Assembly (NCBI RefSeq): GCF_016899755.1
Contig: NZ_JACJJC010000017.1
Location: 1 to 39,674, forward strand
Source: Sutterella massiliensis
GTDB lineage: Bacteria > Pseudomonadota > Gammaproteobacteria > Burkholderiales > Burkholderiaceae_F
Length of the DNA stretch: 39,674 bases
Direction of reading: 5' to 3'
Part shown: in pieces, positions 9,066 to 16,205 of the stretch
How the letters are laid out: each line of letters begins with the position of its first letter
Position numbering within the stretch: position 1 is the stretch's first letter
The notes under the pieces: generated by a model
Told to the model about the DNA's origin: nothing
Databases searched by the model: none
What the model saw: the letters and a program-made list of their open reading frames with translations, nothing else
Position numbers and translations under genes: made by a program

Positions 9066-9376
9066 TTCTTCTTTTGCTAAAACCCTGAATGAGAGCGGAA
9101 ACCCCGTTTTTTCTTTGGAGCAGAAGCCGAATCTTACCTCGGGACGGCGTGCTCGTCCAAATGAGAGGCTGCGCGGAAGCGATTGACAGACTGCCGAAGA
9201 CCGCGCGCAGAGGCACGGCGAACCGCCGCTGCGGTTGCAAATTCCTGACGTTCGCGGCGATGTCACGCAAAAAGAATCGAGCGAAAGCGCTCTTCTCTGC
9301 CGAGAAAGAGCGGCTTTCGCTCGCTTGGGCCGACAGTCGGTTGTCGGCCGTTTCGGTCTCTTGCGTGCCGGCTTCG
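9066..9376. other. 310-base gap between the binding-protein gene and slmA
   Basis: It contains a terminator for the binding-protein gene (9268-9322), a second 8-bp hairpin GGCCGACA/TGTCGGCC (9328-9335 with 9342-9349), and presumably the slmA promoter between 9066 and 9260. No open frame with plausible codon use or ribosome site was seen. Confidence 0.5.
9268..9322 (-). terminator. Strong terminator of the binding-protein gene
   Basis: A long hairpin: GAGCGAAAGC (9279-9288) pairs with GCTTTCGCTC (9313-9322), and the interior continues pairing with a one-base bulge. On the minus strand it is followed by GATTCTTTTTG, a good T tract. Confidence 0.8.
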
Positions 9377-10159
9377 TCAGTTCTGAGCCGCCTCGGCGGC
9401 AGCAGGCTTCACGCCGAACCACTTTTCGTAAATTTTGTCGAACGTGCCGTCGGCCTTGATCGAAGCGAGCGACTTGTCGAGGCGCTCGAGGAGCTTCTTG
9501 TTGCCCTTTTGCACCGCCATGCCGTAGAAGTCGTCGGAGACGACGAAGTCGAGCGCCGTGAGGTTCATGCTCTTCGAAGCGGGCTGCTTCAGAAAGTAAC
9601 GGTTCACGGGACCGTCGTTGAGCATGGCATAGCAGCCGCCCTCGTTCAGTTCGAGGAAAGCGTCGGCCGCCGAGTTGAACGTGCGGATCTTCGTGCCCGG
9701 AATGCGCTTCATGACGAGTGCGCCCGAGGAACCGATTTCGGCGCAGAGCGTCTTTCCTTCAAGATCCTTCAAGCTCTTGATCGCGGGTGCGTTCGTCTTC
9801 GTCGTCATCACGGTGAGCCCGGCGTTCAGGTAGGGCTTCGTGAAGTCGACGCGCGCCGAGCGCTCGGGCGTGATCGTGAGCGCAGAGACCGCCGCATCAA
9901 TGTTGCCGCTCATGAGAGCGGGCACGAGCCCGTCGAGCGACATCGAGACGATTTCGATCTCGAAGCCTTCGCGTTTGCCGACTTCGCGGATGAGATCCAT
10001 GTCGAAGCCTTCGTAGCGACCCGTGGAGGAATCGAGATATTCGAAAGGCGGATAAACGGTGAGGCTTCCGACGCGAAGCTTTTCAAGCGCGTTGGCGCCA
10101 AAGGAAGCACAAAGGGAGAGGACGGCGGCGAGCGCCGCAACTTTTTTGGAGATAGCCAT
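9377..10159 (-). CDS. Periplasmic amino-acid-binding protein (SBP family 3)
   Basis: 260 residues. Residues 1-24 are a signal peptide ending at ANA-LEKL. The mature protein is a standard family 3 solute-binding protein: LRVGSLTVYPPFEYLDSSTGRYEGFDMDLIREVGKR, then ALMSGNIDAAVSALTITPERSARVDFTKPYL, and a C-terminal lobe ending DGTFDKIYEKWFG. Members bind polar or basic amino acids, glutamine or similar and deliver them to an ABC permease. No permease or ATPase gene lies beside it, so it is an orphan that must work with a transporter encoded elsewhere. A GAGG ribosome site precedes the ATG. A ~555-base gap upstream holds a perfect FNR-type box. A strong hairpin terminator lies downstream, so it is probably monocistronic. 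Confidence 0.92.
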   Translation of the reverse strand: MAISKKVAALAAVLSLCASFGANALEKLRVGSLTVYPPFEYLDSSTGRYEGFDMDLIREVGKREGFEIEIVSMSLDGLVPALMSGNIDAAVSALTITPERSARVDFTKPYLNAGLTVMTTKTNAPAIKSLKDLEGKTLCAEIGSSGALVMKRIPGTKIRTFNSAADAFLELNEGGCYAMLNDGPVNRYFLKQPASKSMNLTALDFVVSDDFYGMAVQKGNKKLLERLDKSLASIKADGTFDKIYEKWFGVKPAAAEAAQN

Positions 10160-10584
10160 GAGAGGGCCTCAATTTTCTAATTGGGCGGATTGTGCAGCTC
10201 ACCGGATTCCCTCTTCTTATGTTCACGATGCTTCCGAGCGCCGAACTTATCTGCGGCGTCTTCCGCGGGGACTTTCCGATCAGCCGGACCCTCCTCAGGT
10301 TGGCGTCTGGATGAGTGCCGGACACGTATAGCGGCCTCCACCCAGCTTTAGATCGATTTTTTGGTTTTGCAAGACGGGATCATCCGCCTGCCGAAGTTTC
10401 CCGAAGGGGCGGCGCTCGTTGCTTTTGCCGCGCACGTTCGAAACACTTCCTGAGCCGGTCCGCGAAGGACCGTCCCGATCCGCTGCGCCGTCACCGACGC
10501 TTGGGACAAGTTCAAATCCTAGTCTTCTAAAACCCGTTTAGGGTGTTTTTCCTTCTTTTTTTGCAACCTTACTTGCAAAAAATA

Positions 10585-10598
10585 TTGATATCAATCAA
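10585..10598 (-). promoter_or_regulatory. Perfect FNR-type box
   Basis: TTGATATCAATCAA fits TTGAT-N4-ATCAA at all ten half-site positions. Genes on both sides are on the minus strand, so the only gene it can serve is the binding protein, whose ATG is 430 bases away. No good -10 is seen 22 bases downstream of it on the minus strand. Confidence 0.55.
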
Positions 10599-10617
10599 TT
10601 TTTATACGCTTGATTAA

Positions 10618-10681
10618 CGAAAACGGGACGCCGCTGCGTCCCGTTTTCGATAGGCGGCCCCGCTTGCAAAGCGAGGCCGCC
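10618..10681 (-). terminator. Tandem hairpin terminator of the DUF3100/M20 operon
   Basis: Two hairpins follow the M20 stop: GGCGGCC..GGCCGCC (10653-10659 with 10675-10681, with an inner CGCTT/AAGCG stem) and a 14-bp perfect stem CGAAAACGGGACGC (10618-10631 with 10636-10649, 4-base loop). The second ends in CGTTTTCGTTAAT on the minus strand. Confidence 0.75.
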
Positions 10682-10715
10682 CTTTGTGCTCACAGTACCT
10701 GGAGCGAACGCGAAA

Positions 10716-12044
10716 TCAGTTCTTGCCCGCGCTCAGGTCCTCAAGGAACTGGCAGTACGTCTCCTTCGTGAAGACGGGCTTGAATTCGCGGCAGATCTCG
10801 TCGGCCTTCTCGGCGTCGTCCCAGAGCAGGTCGACAATCATGCAGGCCAGGGCCTGCGGGCACTTCACGTAGGCGACCTCCTCGTTGTCGACCACGTAAT
10901 CGGCGCCGTGCAGCGTCCCCTTGACGCAGCCCACCCACGGATGGACCGTCGGCATGATCTGCGAGACGTCGCCCATGTCGGTGGAACCCGCGGAGTGCAC
11001 GCCCGAGAAGACATTCTTTTCGCCCATCATCGCGGCGGCATTCTCGCGCAGGCATTCGGCGAGCTTGGCGTCGGGCGCGAGCGGCAGATAGCCGGGCAGA
11101 TCCTTGATTTCGCAGCGCGCGCCGATCGCGTCGCCGCCCGCCTTGAGTGCGCGGTTGATCGCCTTGTTGTAGCCCGAAAGCGCCTTCACGCTTGAAGCGC
11201 GGCAATAGCTTTCCATCTTGACGTAGTCGGGGATGACGTTCACGAGGTCGCCGCCCGCGTTGATGATCGGATGGAAGCGCACGCAGTCTTCTTCGCGGAA
11301 GGTTTCGCGAATGGCGTTCACGCCCATGATGCCCATCATCGCAGCGTTGAGCGCGTTAATGCCCTGCGAGGGCGCGCCCGCGGCATGTGCGGCGCGGCCG
11401 TGGTACTCGATGAGCTTACCGATGAAGCCGTTGCACGAGCCCGCGTACATCATGTCGCCTTCGGGGTTGTCGGTCACGGCGACGTGCATCTGCATGGCGA
11501 TGTCGCAGTCGTCAAAGCCGCCCTCGGCGATGATCTGCTGCTTGCCGCCCAAGAAGCGGAGCTTGCCTTCGTCGCGCAGCTTGCTGCGGTAGTCGATTTC
11601 GACGTATTCCTCGGCAGGCACCGCAAAGAGGACGACGTCGCCGCCCAAGTACTCCATCGCGCCCGCTTCCTTGAGTGCCGCCGCAACGGCATAGACATTC
11701 GCAATCTGGACATTGTGCCCGCAGCAGTGGGCCGCGCCCGTCACCGCGTCGCAGTTCGGGTGCGTGCGGCAGACGATCGCATCGAGCTCGCCGAGCATTG
11801 CCACCGTGCGCTTCGAGGCCTTGCCCTTCATGCGCGCTTTGACGCCCGTGATGCCCCAGCCCGTTTCGCATTCGAGACCGAGCTTTTCAAACGCGGCCTT
11901 GATCTTGGCGGAAGTCTTCACCTCCTTGAAGCCGAGTTCGGGTTCGGCAAAGATCGAACGGCCGAGTTCGACGATTTCCGCATTGCGTTCGCGGATGATT
12001 TCGCACACGCGCGCTTTGAGCGCCGCCTTATCCATTTTCTGCAT
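10716..12044 (-). CDS. M20 family amidohydrolase (AbgB-like)
   Basis: 442 residues. It is a zinc-dependent carboxypeptidase/amidase of the M20D group. The catalytic domain has GELDAI (85-90), AAHCCGH (metal His at 106/110), AVPAEEYVE with the general-base Glu near 145, and MQMHVAV. A lid/dimerisation domain inserts after KLIEYHGRAAHAAGAPSQGINAL. The sequence resembles p-aminobenzoyl-glutamate hydrolase subunit B and other acyl-amino-acid hydrolases more than peptidase T. An AAGGA ribosome site lies 10 bases before the ATG at 12044; a second in-frame ATG is 9 bases on. It is the last gene of an operon with two membrane proteins, which suggests that they import its N-acyl or dipeptide-like substrate (inference). 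Confidence 0.9.
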   Translation of the reverse strand: MQKMDKAALKARVCEIIRERNAEIVELGRSIFAEPELGFKEVKTSAKIKAAFEKLGLECETGWGITGVKARMKGKASKRTVAMLGELDAIVCRTHPNCDAVTGAAHCCGHNVQIANVYAVAAALKEAGAMEYLGGDVVLFAVPAEEYVEIDYRSKLRDEGKLRFLGGKQQIIAEGGFDDCDIAMQMHVAVTDNPEGDMMYAGSCNGFIGKLIEYHGRAAHAAGAPSQGINALNAAMMGIMGVNAIRETFREEDCVRFHPIINAGGDLVNVIPDYVKMESYCRASSVKALSGYNKAINRALKAGGDAIGARCEIKDLPGYLPLAPDAKLAECLRENAAAMMGEKNVFSGVHSAGSTDMGDVSQIMPTVHPWVGCVKGTLHGADYVVDNEEVAYVKCPQALACMIVDLLWDDAEKADEICREFKPVFTKETYCQFLEDLSAGKN

Positions 12045-12091
12045 TTGAGCAAAGTCCTTTTATTGACGAATTTGTCATTGGGGCCGAGCGT

Positions 12092-12121
12092 CGGGCGTCC
12101 CGCTCGGAATCGGGACGCCCG
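12092..12121 (-). promoter_or_regulatory. Intra-operon hairpin between the small membrane protein and M20 genes
   Basis: An 11-bp perfect stem CGGGCGTCCCG/CGGGACGCCCG (12092-12102 with 12111-12121, 8-base loop) lies in the 100-base gap. No T run follows on the minus strand, so it is more likely an RNA-stability or partial-attenuation element than a full terminator. Confidence 0.5.
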
Positions 12122-12144
12122 GGCCCGTCAGATATTTTGAACCG

Positions 12145-12609
12145 TTAGAAGATCCCTTCGAGGTGCAGCATCACTTCGGCGAGCGCCGTCGCGCAGAGGA
12201 AGCTGCCGGCAGCAACGGCAAGCGCCACGGGCACGATGCGCCACGAGAGGTGCTTGAAGCCTTCCATGTCCTTGCCGAGCGAGAGGCCCGCGTAAGCGAG
12301 AATCGGCGTCGTGATCGGCAGGAAGCCCACTTCCTTCGTGTAGCTCAGGATCTCGGCCGAGAGCGGAAACGCGGGGAGCGACGCCACAACCGCACAGGTC
12401 GACACCCAGAAGACCATCGGCAGGCGCTTAAACCCGGGAAGCATCGAAATCAGAACGCCGATGGCGGTGATGACAACCATCAGGATGATGCCGATGGCGC
12501 TCTTCGAAAACGCGGTCGAACCGGCTTCCATATTGGCGATCCAGACGAGAAAGCCCGTGACGAGCAGGATGAAGAGCACGTCGTACATCTTGTTGAGAAT
12601 GCGAGCCAT
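12145..12609 (-). CDS. Small polytopic membrane protein, partner of the DUF3100 protein
   Basis: 154 residues with four to five hydrophobic segments (about 10-26, 36-55, 66-84, 97-112 and 126-148) and short loops (MLPGFKRLP, GKDMEGFKHLSW). No motif that I can name. A good AAGGAA ribosome site precedes the ATG. The gene starts 62 bases after the DUF3100 stop and is followed by the M20 hydrolase, so the three are almost certainly co-transcribed. Adjacent pairs of short and long hydrophobic proteins often form one transporter, so I infer that this is the second half of a two-subunit permease. Function not established. Confidence 0.75.
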   Translation of the reverse strand: MARILNKMYDVLFILLVTGFLVWIANMEAGSTAFSKSAIGIILMVVITAIGVLISMLPGFKRLPMVFWVSTCAVVASLPAFPLSAEILSYTKEVGFLPITTPILAYAGLSLGKDMEGFKHLSWRIVPVALAVAAGSFLCATALAEVMLHLEGIF

Positions 12610-12671
12610 GGTATGTGTTCCTTTTGCGTGAATTCGTTGCTTGATGCGTGACTGTTGACTTGACCGAAGGC

Positions 12672-13523
12672 TTAGGCTTTGACGGTTTCGGCTTCGGCGG
12701 ACGCAGCGGCCTGCGCTTCAGCTCCATCATCGGCCAAGAAGTCGCGCTTCTTCGTTTCGCCCTTGTCCTTCGTGAAGAATTCGTAGACCTTGATCGTGAC
12801 GGGGAGCGACACGAAGAGTGCGAAGTAAACGCCGAGCACCGAGGTGAGAAGGTTCGCGGCAGCGGCGTAGGCACGCACCGTTTCTTCCCATTCCGGGTGA
12901 GCGGCCACGATCGAACCGGTGGCCGCAGCCATCATCGAGGCGCTGCCGATCCCGGCGCCCATGGCAAGCGAATGCGGGTGGAAGATGTTGAGCTGCGCGA
13001 TGACGCCGGCGAGGATCGAAACCCAAAGGGCGCCGAAGACCGTGCCGCAGACGTACATGCCCATCACGCCGCGCCCTTCGGCCGAGTCGAGCCCGAAGCG
13101 CTCGGCAATGATCGCAACGTTGGCTTCGCGGTCGATCGAATAGCAGGCGCCGATCGCTTCACGCTTCATGCCGACCAAGAGCGCTACCGGCAGACCGAAG
13201 ACGAGCGTGCCGAAGAAGTGACCGAATTCCTGCATGATGAGTGCGAGGCCCGAATCGAAAATCATCGAGATGTTCGGACCGATGTCGAGACCGATCTTCG
13301 TGAGCAGAAGCAGCATGCCGATCGAGAGCATCTGGCTTGCGCGCTCCATCTGAGCGGGCTTGATGAAGTTCCAGCGCGGGAAGCTCAAAATCGCGCCGAT
13401 CACGAGCGAATAAAGGAGCGGCAGCAGCACGATGAGGCCGAACTTCTGAATACCGATGAATTCGGCGATGGCGACGATGATGAGCGCCAGAACGTGAATC
13501 TTCCAATTCTTGATGAGGTCCAT
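12672..13523 (-). CDS. DUF3100 family membrane protein, putative transporter
   Basis: 283 residues from the ATG at 13523 with an AAGGAA ribosome site; upstream open sequence to 13718 lacks family features. There are about eight or nine hydrophobic segments. The glycine- and small-residue-rich stretches (EFGHFFGTLVFGLP, YVCGTVFGALWVSILAG, HPHSLAMGAGIGSASMMAAATGS) are typical of DUF3100. The conserved ERFG, SIDRE and HPHSLAMG motifs sit between helices and could line a substrate path. The C-terminus is a charged, Ala/Glu-rich cytoplasmic tail from about 240. It is first in the operon with the small membrane protein and the AbgB-like hydrolase. A large inverted repeat lies 70 bases upstream. Transport role is inferred from context. 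Confidence 0.8.
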   Translation of the reverse strand: MDLIKNWKIHVLALIIVAIAEFIGIQKFGLIVLLPLLYSLVIGAILSFPRWNFIKPAQMERASQMLSIGMLLLLTKIGLDIGPNISMIFDSGLALIMQEFGHFFGTLVFGLPVALLVGMKREAIGACYSIDREANVAIIAERFGLDSAEGRGVMGMYVCGTVFGALWVSILAGVIAQLNIFHPHSLAMGAGIGSASMMAAATGSIVAAHPEWEETVRAYAAAANLLTSVLGVYFALFVSLPVTIKVYEFFTKDKGETKKRDFLADDGAEAQAAASAEAETVKA

Positions 13524-13592
13524 GACTAAGTTCCTTTCTGTTGTCTCTGGATTTCCGGGCCTAAACGCCCGCTTTCGCCTCTTGAAGGTTCG

Positions 13593-13626
13593 GTGTTCGG
13601 ACAACCGAGGAGTTTTGTCCGAACAC
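13593..13626. repeat. 12-bp inverted repeat upstream of the DUF3100 operon
   Basis: GTGTTCGGACAA (13593-13604) and TTGTCCGAACAC (13615-13626) form a perfect palindrome with a 10-base spacer, 70 bases upstream of the DUF3100 start. It could be a regulator operator or an RNA hairpin. There is no T tract, so it is not an ordinary terminator. Confidence 0.65.
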
Positions 13627-13752
13627 GCCTTCTTTCCTTGTTGTGCGTCGAAGCTTCTAACCGCATGAACCGGAAGTCTTCTCTGCGCTTCCTCTTTGCA
13701 AAATCGCCTCAAGGCCATGGCGATTTATCCGGGAAGTTTGTGAAAAAGTTGA

Positions 13753-13787
13753 TAAAAAAACGGGAGAGCCATGAAGGCTCTCCCGTT
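13753..13787 (-). terminator. Orphan minus-strand Rho-independent terminator
   Basis: A 12-bp perfect stem AACGGGAGAGCC/GGCTCTCCCGTT (13759-13770 with 13776-13787, 5-base loop) is followed on the minus strand by seven consecutive T residues. This is one of the best terminators in the window, yet no confident minus-strand gene ends before it. On the plus strand there is no T tract and no gene to end. Confidence 0.85.
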
Positions 13788-13846
13788 CGGTATTCTTTTA
13801 TCTTTGCTTTAGTGCGGTCGTCGGGCTTACATCGCCTTGCGGCTCC

Positions 13847-13956
13847 TTCAGCCCTTCGATCCCTAAAGCCGACGGAGCGTCTTCATGATCGAGGCCTAGC
13901 GTGCAGACGAGAGGATGTCGCCTGCACGGACGTAGAGGAGGAAGACGATGTAGAGG
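13847..13956 (-). other. Possible small RNA or microprotein region before the orphan terminator
   Basis: The minus strand forms a good hairpin, CGTGCAGGCGA..TCGTCTGCACG (13900-13928, one G-U pair). One frame encodes a short hydrophobic segment with the GC3-rich codon style of this genome (LRFLYIVFLLYVRAGDILSS), ending in TAG; it could start at a GTG to give about 27 residues but has no ribosome site. Another frame reads GIEGLKEPQGDVSPTTALKQR and stops just before the terminator. Neither is convincing alone. It may be a small RNA, a tiny membrane peptide, or a decayed gene. Confidence 0.25.
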
Positions 13957-14306
13957 AAGCGCAGAAAACGCAAGCGCACACGACCCGGGCGAGGGCCGCT
14001 TTTTCAAACGATGCACTGCGTTGATAGAACATCTGCTGCTCCGAAAAATTCTTGCCTTGAAAGCCCGCAGCGAACCGCCGCGCCGCTTTCTTCCTTTTCA
14101 AACTAGCACAACCCCGCAAATTTCCGCAGAAAGAATTTTGCGAAATTCTTCGTCGGTCAGATTGCCTTGGAGAAATTGCCTAGAAAACAATTCCGCCTTA
14201 GAGAGGTTTCGATCGGTTCCTTTGAGATGAACTTCCAGCTTTTAGAGGGGGCCGACAATTGTTTCACCGCGCCTCAAATACTGCCTAAAATCCGTTTGCA
14301 GGCTAC

Positions 14307-14345
14307 AACAAAAGGCCGCAGAACGCCTTTTGGGATTCTGCGGCC
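14307..14345 (-). terminator. Terminator of the ccm operon
   Basis: A 10-bp stem GGCCGCAGAA/TTCTGCGGCC (14314-14323 with 14336-14345) reads on the minus strand as a hairpin followed by TTTTGTTGT, 27 bases beyond the ccmI stop. Confidence 0.85.
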
Positions 14346-14372
14346 CTTCGACGGCATGAGCCTCAAACGGGA

Positions 14373-15710
14373 TTACTTGCGTTCCGTCGTAATCTGCACG
14401 ACGAGGCCTCGGTCGCCCACTTCGACCGGATTGGGCATTTCTCCTTCAAGGTCGCCTGCCTGCGGCATGAAGTTGCCCGTCTTCGAGATGCGGGCACCGA
14501 CCACGACGACATCGACGTTTTCAAGCGTCTGCGTGCCCATGCCCATCGTCTTCGAGCTGTCGAGCGTGAAGTTGTAGGGCAGGTCCTTGACCGTCACCTT
14601 CATGAAGGCCACAGGCATGCGGCTGCCTTCGGCCGGTCGCGCGTAGATGAAAACGACATCGTCGGGCTTCACTTTGGCGCGCAGTTCGTCGGAGATCGTC
14701 ACGGTACCGGCGACATACTTCATGTCGGCCGGCGAAGCCGTCGGTACGGGCGCGGTCTTCGAGACCGCTTCGGCACCTTCGGCCGCCTGGGCGTCCGCCG
14801 CGTTCTGATCAGCCGCGTTCGGCGAGACGGCCGAAATCGAATCGTTCACGCCCCCCAAGCGCTTGGCTTCGGAGATGTTGGCTTCGATCTGTTCGCGGTC
14901 GGGGAAGTCGGGCGGCACCACCTCGAGGAGACGCTGCCAGTAGAGCGCCGCATTGACATACTGCTGACGGTCCCAAGCGTGAATCGCAAGGAGTGCAAGC
15001 GCCTTCCACTGATTGGGATCGATGCGCAGCGCCTTCTGCAGAAGCGCTTCAATGTCGGGCGTAATCACCTTGCCGTTCGCAGCCGCCATCATGTCGGCCA
15101 TGTCGGCGATGATGTCGGCGTTGTTCGGCACGAGCGCGTTGAGCTTCTTGAAGGCTTCGACCGACTCGTCGAAGCGGTTCATCTGCGCGGCGGTGCGCGC
15201 AAGCATGAACCAGCCGTTGGCGTTCTGCGGATCCTTTTCAAGGCGTGCGCGCAGATCGTCGAGCATCTTCTGCATTTCACGCGCGGAGTGGCCGCGCTGA
15301 CGCGCGCTCTGCTCTTCCATCATCGAGATGAACTGCGGGTCCATCGCGGTGTAGCGGCCGAGCGCGAGGTAGGCCAAGGTCGACGCGGTCGGAATCGCAA
15401 CGAGAAAGATCACTGCGAGGATGCGTGCGGCGAGCGTGCCCTTGCCCGAGCGTTCATTCTCGTCCTGACGCGTTTCTTCGAGCACGCGGCGCTCGAGTTC
15501 CATGCGGCTTTCTTCGTACTCGTCGGCATCAATGTGGCCGGCGGCACGCTCTGCCTCCAGGTCGGCCGCCTGCTGGCGCAGAATCGCGAGCACCTGCGAG
15601 CGGCGATCAGCATCGGGATTAACGCGCGCGCCGAACCAAAGCGGCAGGACCACGGCGAGAATCGCGATGAGCGTCATGACGACGCAAATGATGATGAATG
15701 TCGTCGTCAC
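14373..15710 (-). CDS. ccmI: Cytochrome c biogenesis protein CcmI (TPR heme lyase subunit)
   Basis: 445 residues, started at a GTG at 15710; the AAGGAG ribosome site overlaps the ccmH stop. Two membrane helices (about 5-27 and 93-117) flank a coiled-coil cytoplasmic loop rich in Glu/Arg. The periplasmic part has TPR repeats (DDLRARLEKDPQNANGWFMLARTAAQMNRFDESVEAFKKLNALVPNN and later), which chaperone apocytochrome c, then an acidic Ala-rich linker and a C-terminal beta domain (GTVTISDELRAKVKPDDVVFIYARPAEGSRMPVA) typical of long CcmI proteins. It delivers apocytochrome to the CcmF/CcmH heme ligation complex. It is the last gene of the ccm operon and is followed by a terminator. Confidence 0.94.
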   Translation of the reverse strand: MTTTFIIICVVMTLIAILAVVLPLWFGARVNPDADRRSQVLAILRQQAADLEAERAAGHIDADEYEESRMELERRVLEETRQDENERSGKGTLAARILAVIFLVAIPTASTLAYLALGRYTAMDPQFISMMEEQSARQRGHSAREMQKMLDDLRARLEKDPQNANGWFMLARTAAQMNRFDESVEAFKKLNALVPNNADIIADMADMMAAANGKVITPDIEALLQKALRIDPNQWKALALLAIHAWDRQQYVNAALYWQRLLEVVPPDFPDREQIEANISEAKRLGGVNDSISAVSPNAADQNAADAQAAEGAEAVSKTAPVPTASPADMKYVAGTVTISDELRAKVKPDDVVFIYARPAEGSRMPVAFMKVTVKDLPYNFTLDSSKTMGMGTQTLENVDVVVVGARISKTGNFMPQAGDLEGEMPNPVEVGDRGLVVQITTERK

Positions 15711-15713
15711 GGC

Positions 15714-16205
15714 TTACTCCTTGCGTCCGCTCAAGAGCTCGTCGGCGAGCGCCTTGTCCTGCGCGGAAAGGGGCTTGGCGGCTTCGGCCACCATGCGCTT
15801 TCTGCGGCGCAGGTTGATGTAGAAGGCGCCGAGCCCGGCAACAAAGAGGCACAGGGGCCCGAGCCAAAGAATCGCAGTGGAGAGCTTGAAGGGCGGCTTA
15901 TAAAGCACGAAGTCCCCGTAGCGCTCCACCATGTAGTCGACGATTTCCTTGTTGGTCTTACCGGCCTTTACCTGCTCGATCACCTGATTGCGCAGGTCGA
16001 CGGCGAGTTCGGCGTTCGAGTCGGCAATCGACTGGTTCTGACAGACGAGGCAGCGGAGCTGCTCGGAGACTTCGACGACGCGCTTGTGCGCAATCGGGTC
16101 GAAAGCCGTCGGTGCAGCTTCCTTAGCATGAAGCGCAGGCGTCATGGCGAGCGAGAGCGCCGCGGCGATCCCTGCAAAAGCGAGTTTGGTGCGAGAGAGT
16201 GTCAT
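15714..16205 (-). CDS. ccmH: Cytochrome c biogenesis protein CcmH (apocytochrome thiol oxidoreductase)
   Basis: 163 residues, the short CcmH/CcmL form with the TPR part on the separate CcmI. A signal peptide ends near residue 27 (ALHA). The diagnostic motif LRCLVCQNQSIADSNA carries the redox cysteines C52 and C55, which reduce the CXXCH thiols of apocytochrome c. A membrane anchor lies at about 106-130, followed by a basic cytoplasmic tail. The start overlaps the ccmG stop in an ATGA, with GGAGG seven bases upstream, so translation is coupled. Confidence 0.96.
   Translation of the reverse strand: MTLSRTKLAFAGIAAALSLAMTPALHAKEAAPTAFDPIAHKRVVEVSEQLRCLVCQNQSIADSNAELAVDLRNQVIEQVKAGKTNKEIVDYMVERYGDFVLYKPPFKLSTAILWLGPLCLFVAGLGAFYINLRRRKRMVAEAAKPLSAQDKALADELLSGRKE

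Larger units (their letters stand above)
10160..10715. other. 555-base gap: possible long leader of the binding-protein gene
   Basis: The right third is the terminator region of the M20 gene (10618-10681). The AT-rich block 10540-10615 holds a perfect FNR box and an inverted repeat TTGCAA-N6-TTGCAA (10561-10578). The stretch 10190-10530 is GC-rich, has small hairpins such as CGGTCC-GCGAA-GGACCG (10456-10472), and has no convincing frame. If transcription starts at the FNR box the binding-protein mRNA would carry a leader of about 390 bases. No known riboswitch consensus was recognised. Confidence 0.4.
13524..14372. other. 850-base gap with an orphan terminator, possible unannotated transcript
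   Basis: From left to right: the leader/promoter of the DUF3100 operon with a 12-bp inverted repeat (13593-13626); a strong minus-strand terminator (13759-13787) that follows no recognised gene; 13800-14010, moderately structured and with small frames of uncertain status; 14100-14300, AT-richer DNA suited to promoters; and the ccm operon terminator (14309-14345). The minus-strand terminator implies a transcript starting somewhere in 13.8-14.3 kb. Confidence 0.5.

Noticed and set aside
10160..10225. Cobalamin-riboswitch-like AGGGAATCCGGTG on the minus strand
   Set aside because: The following conserved parts (AATCC spacing, CGCCACTG) are missing and the site lies too close to the start codon.
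10495..10530. tRNA-like GTTCAAATCC segment
   Set aside because: The five bases before the would-be T loop cannot pair with those after it, and no acceptor or anticodon arm is present.
13883..14119. 78-codon minus-strand frame in the gap before the ccm operon
   Set aside because: Serine-repeat translation with atypical codons and no ribosome site; another frame of the same stretch looks more gene-like.
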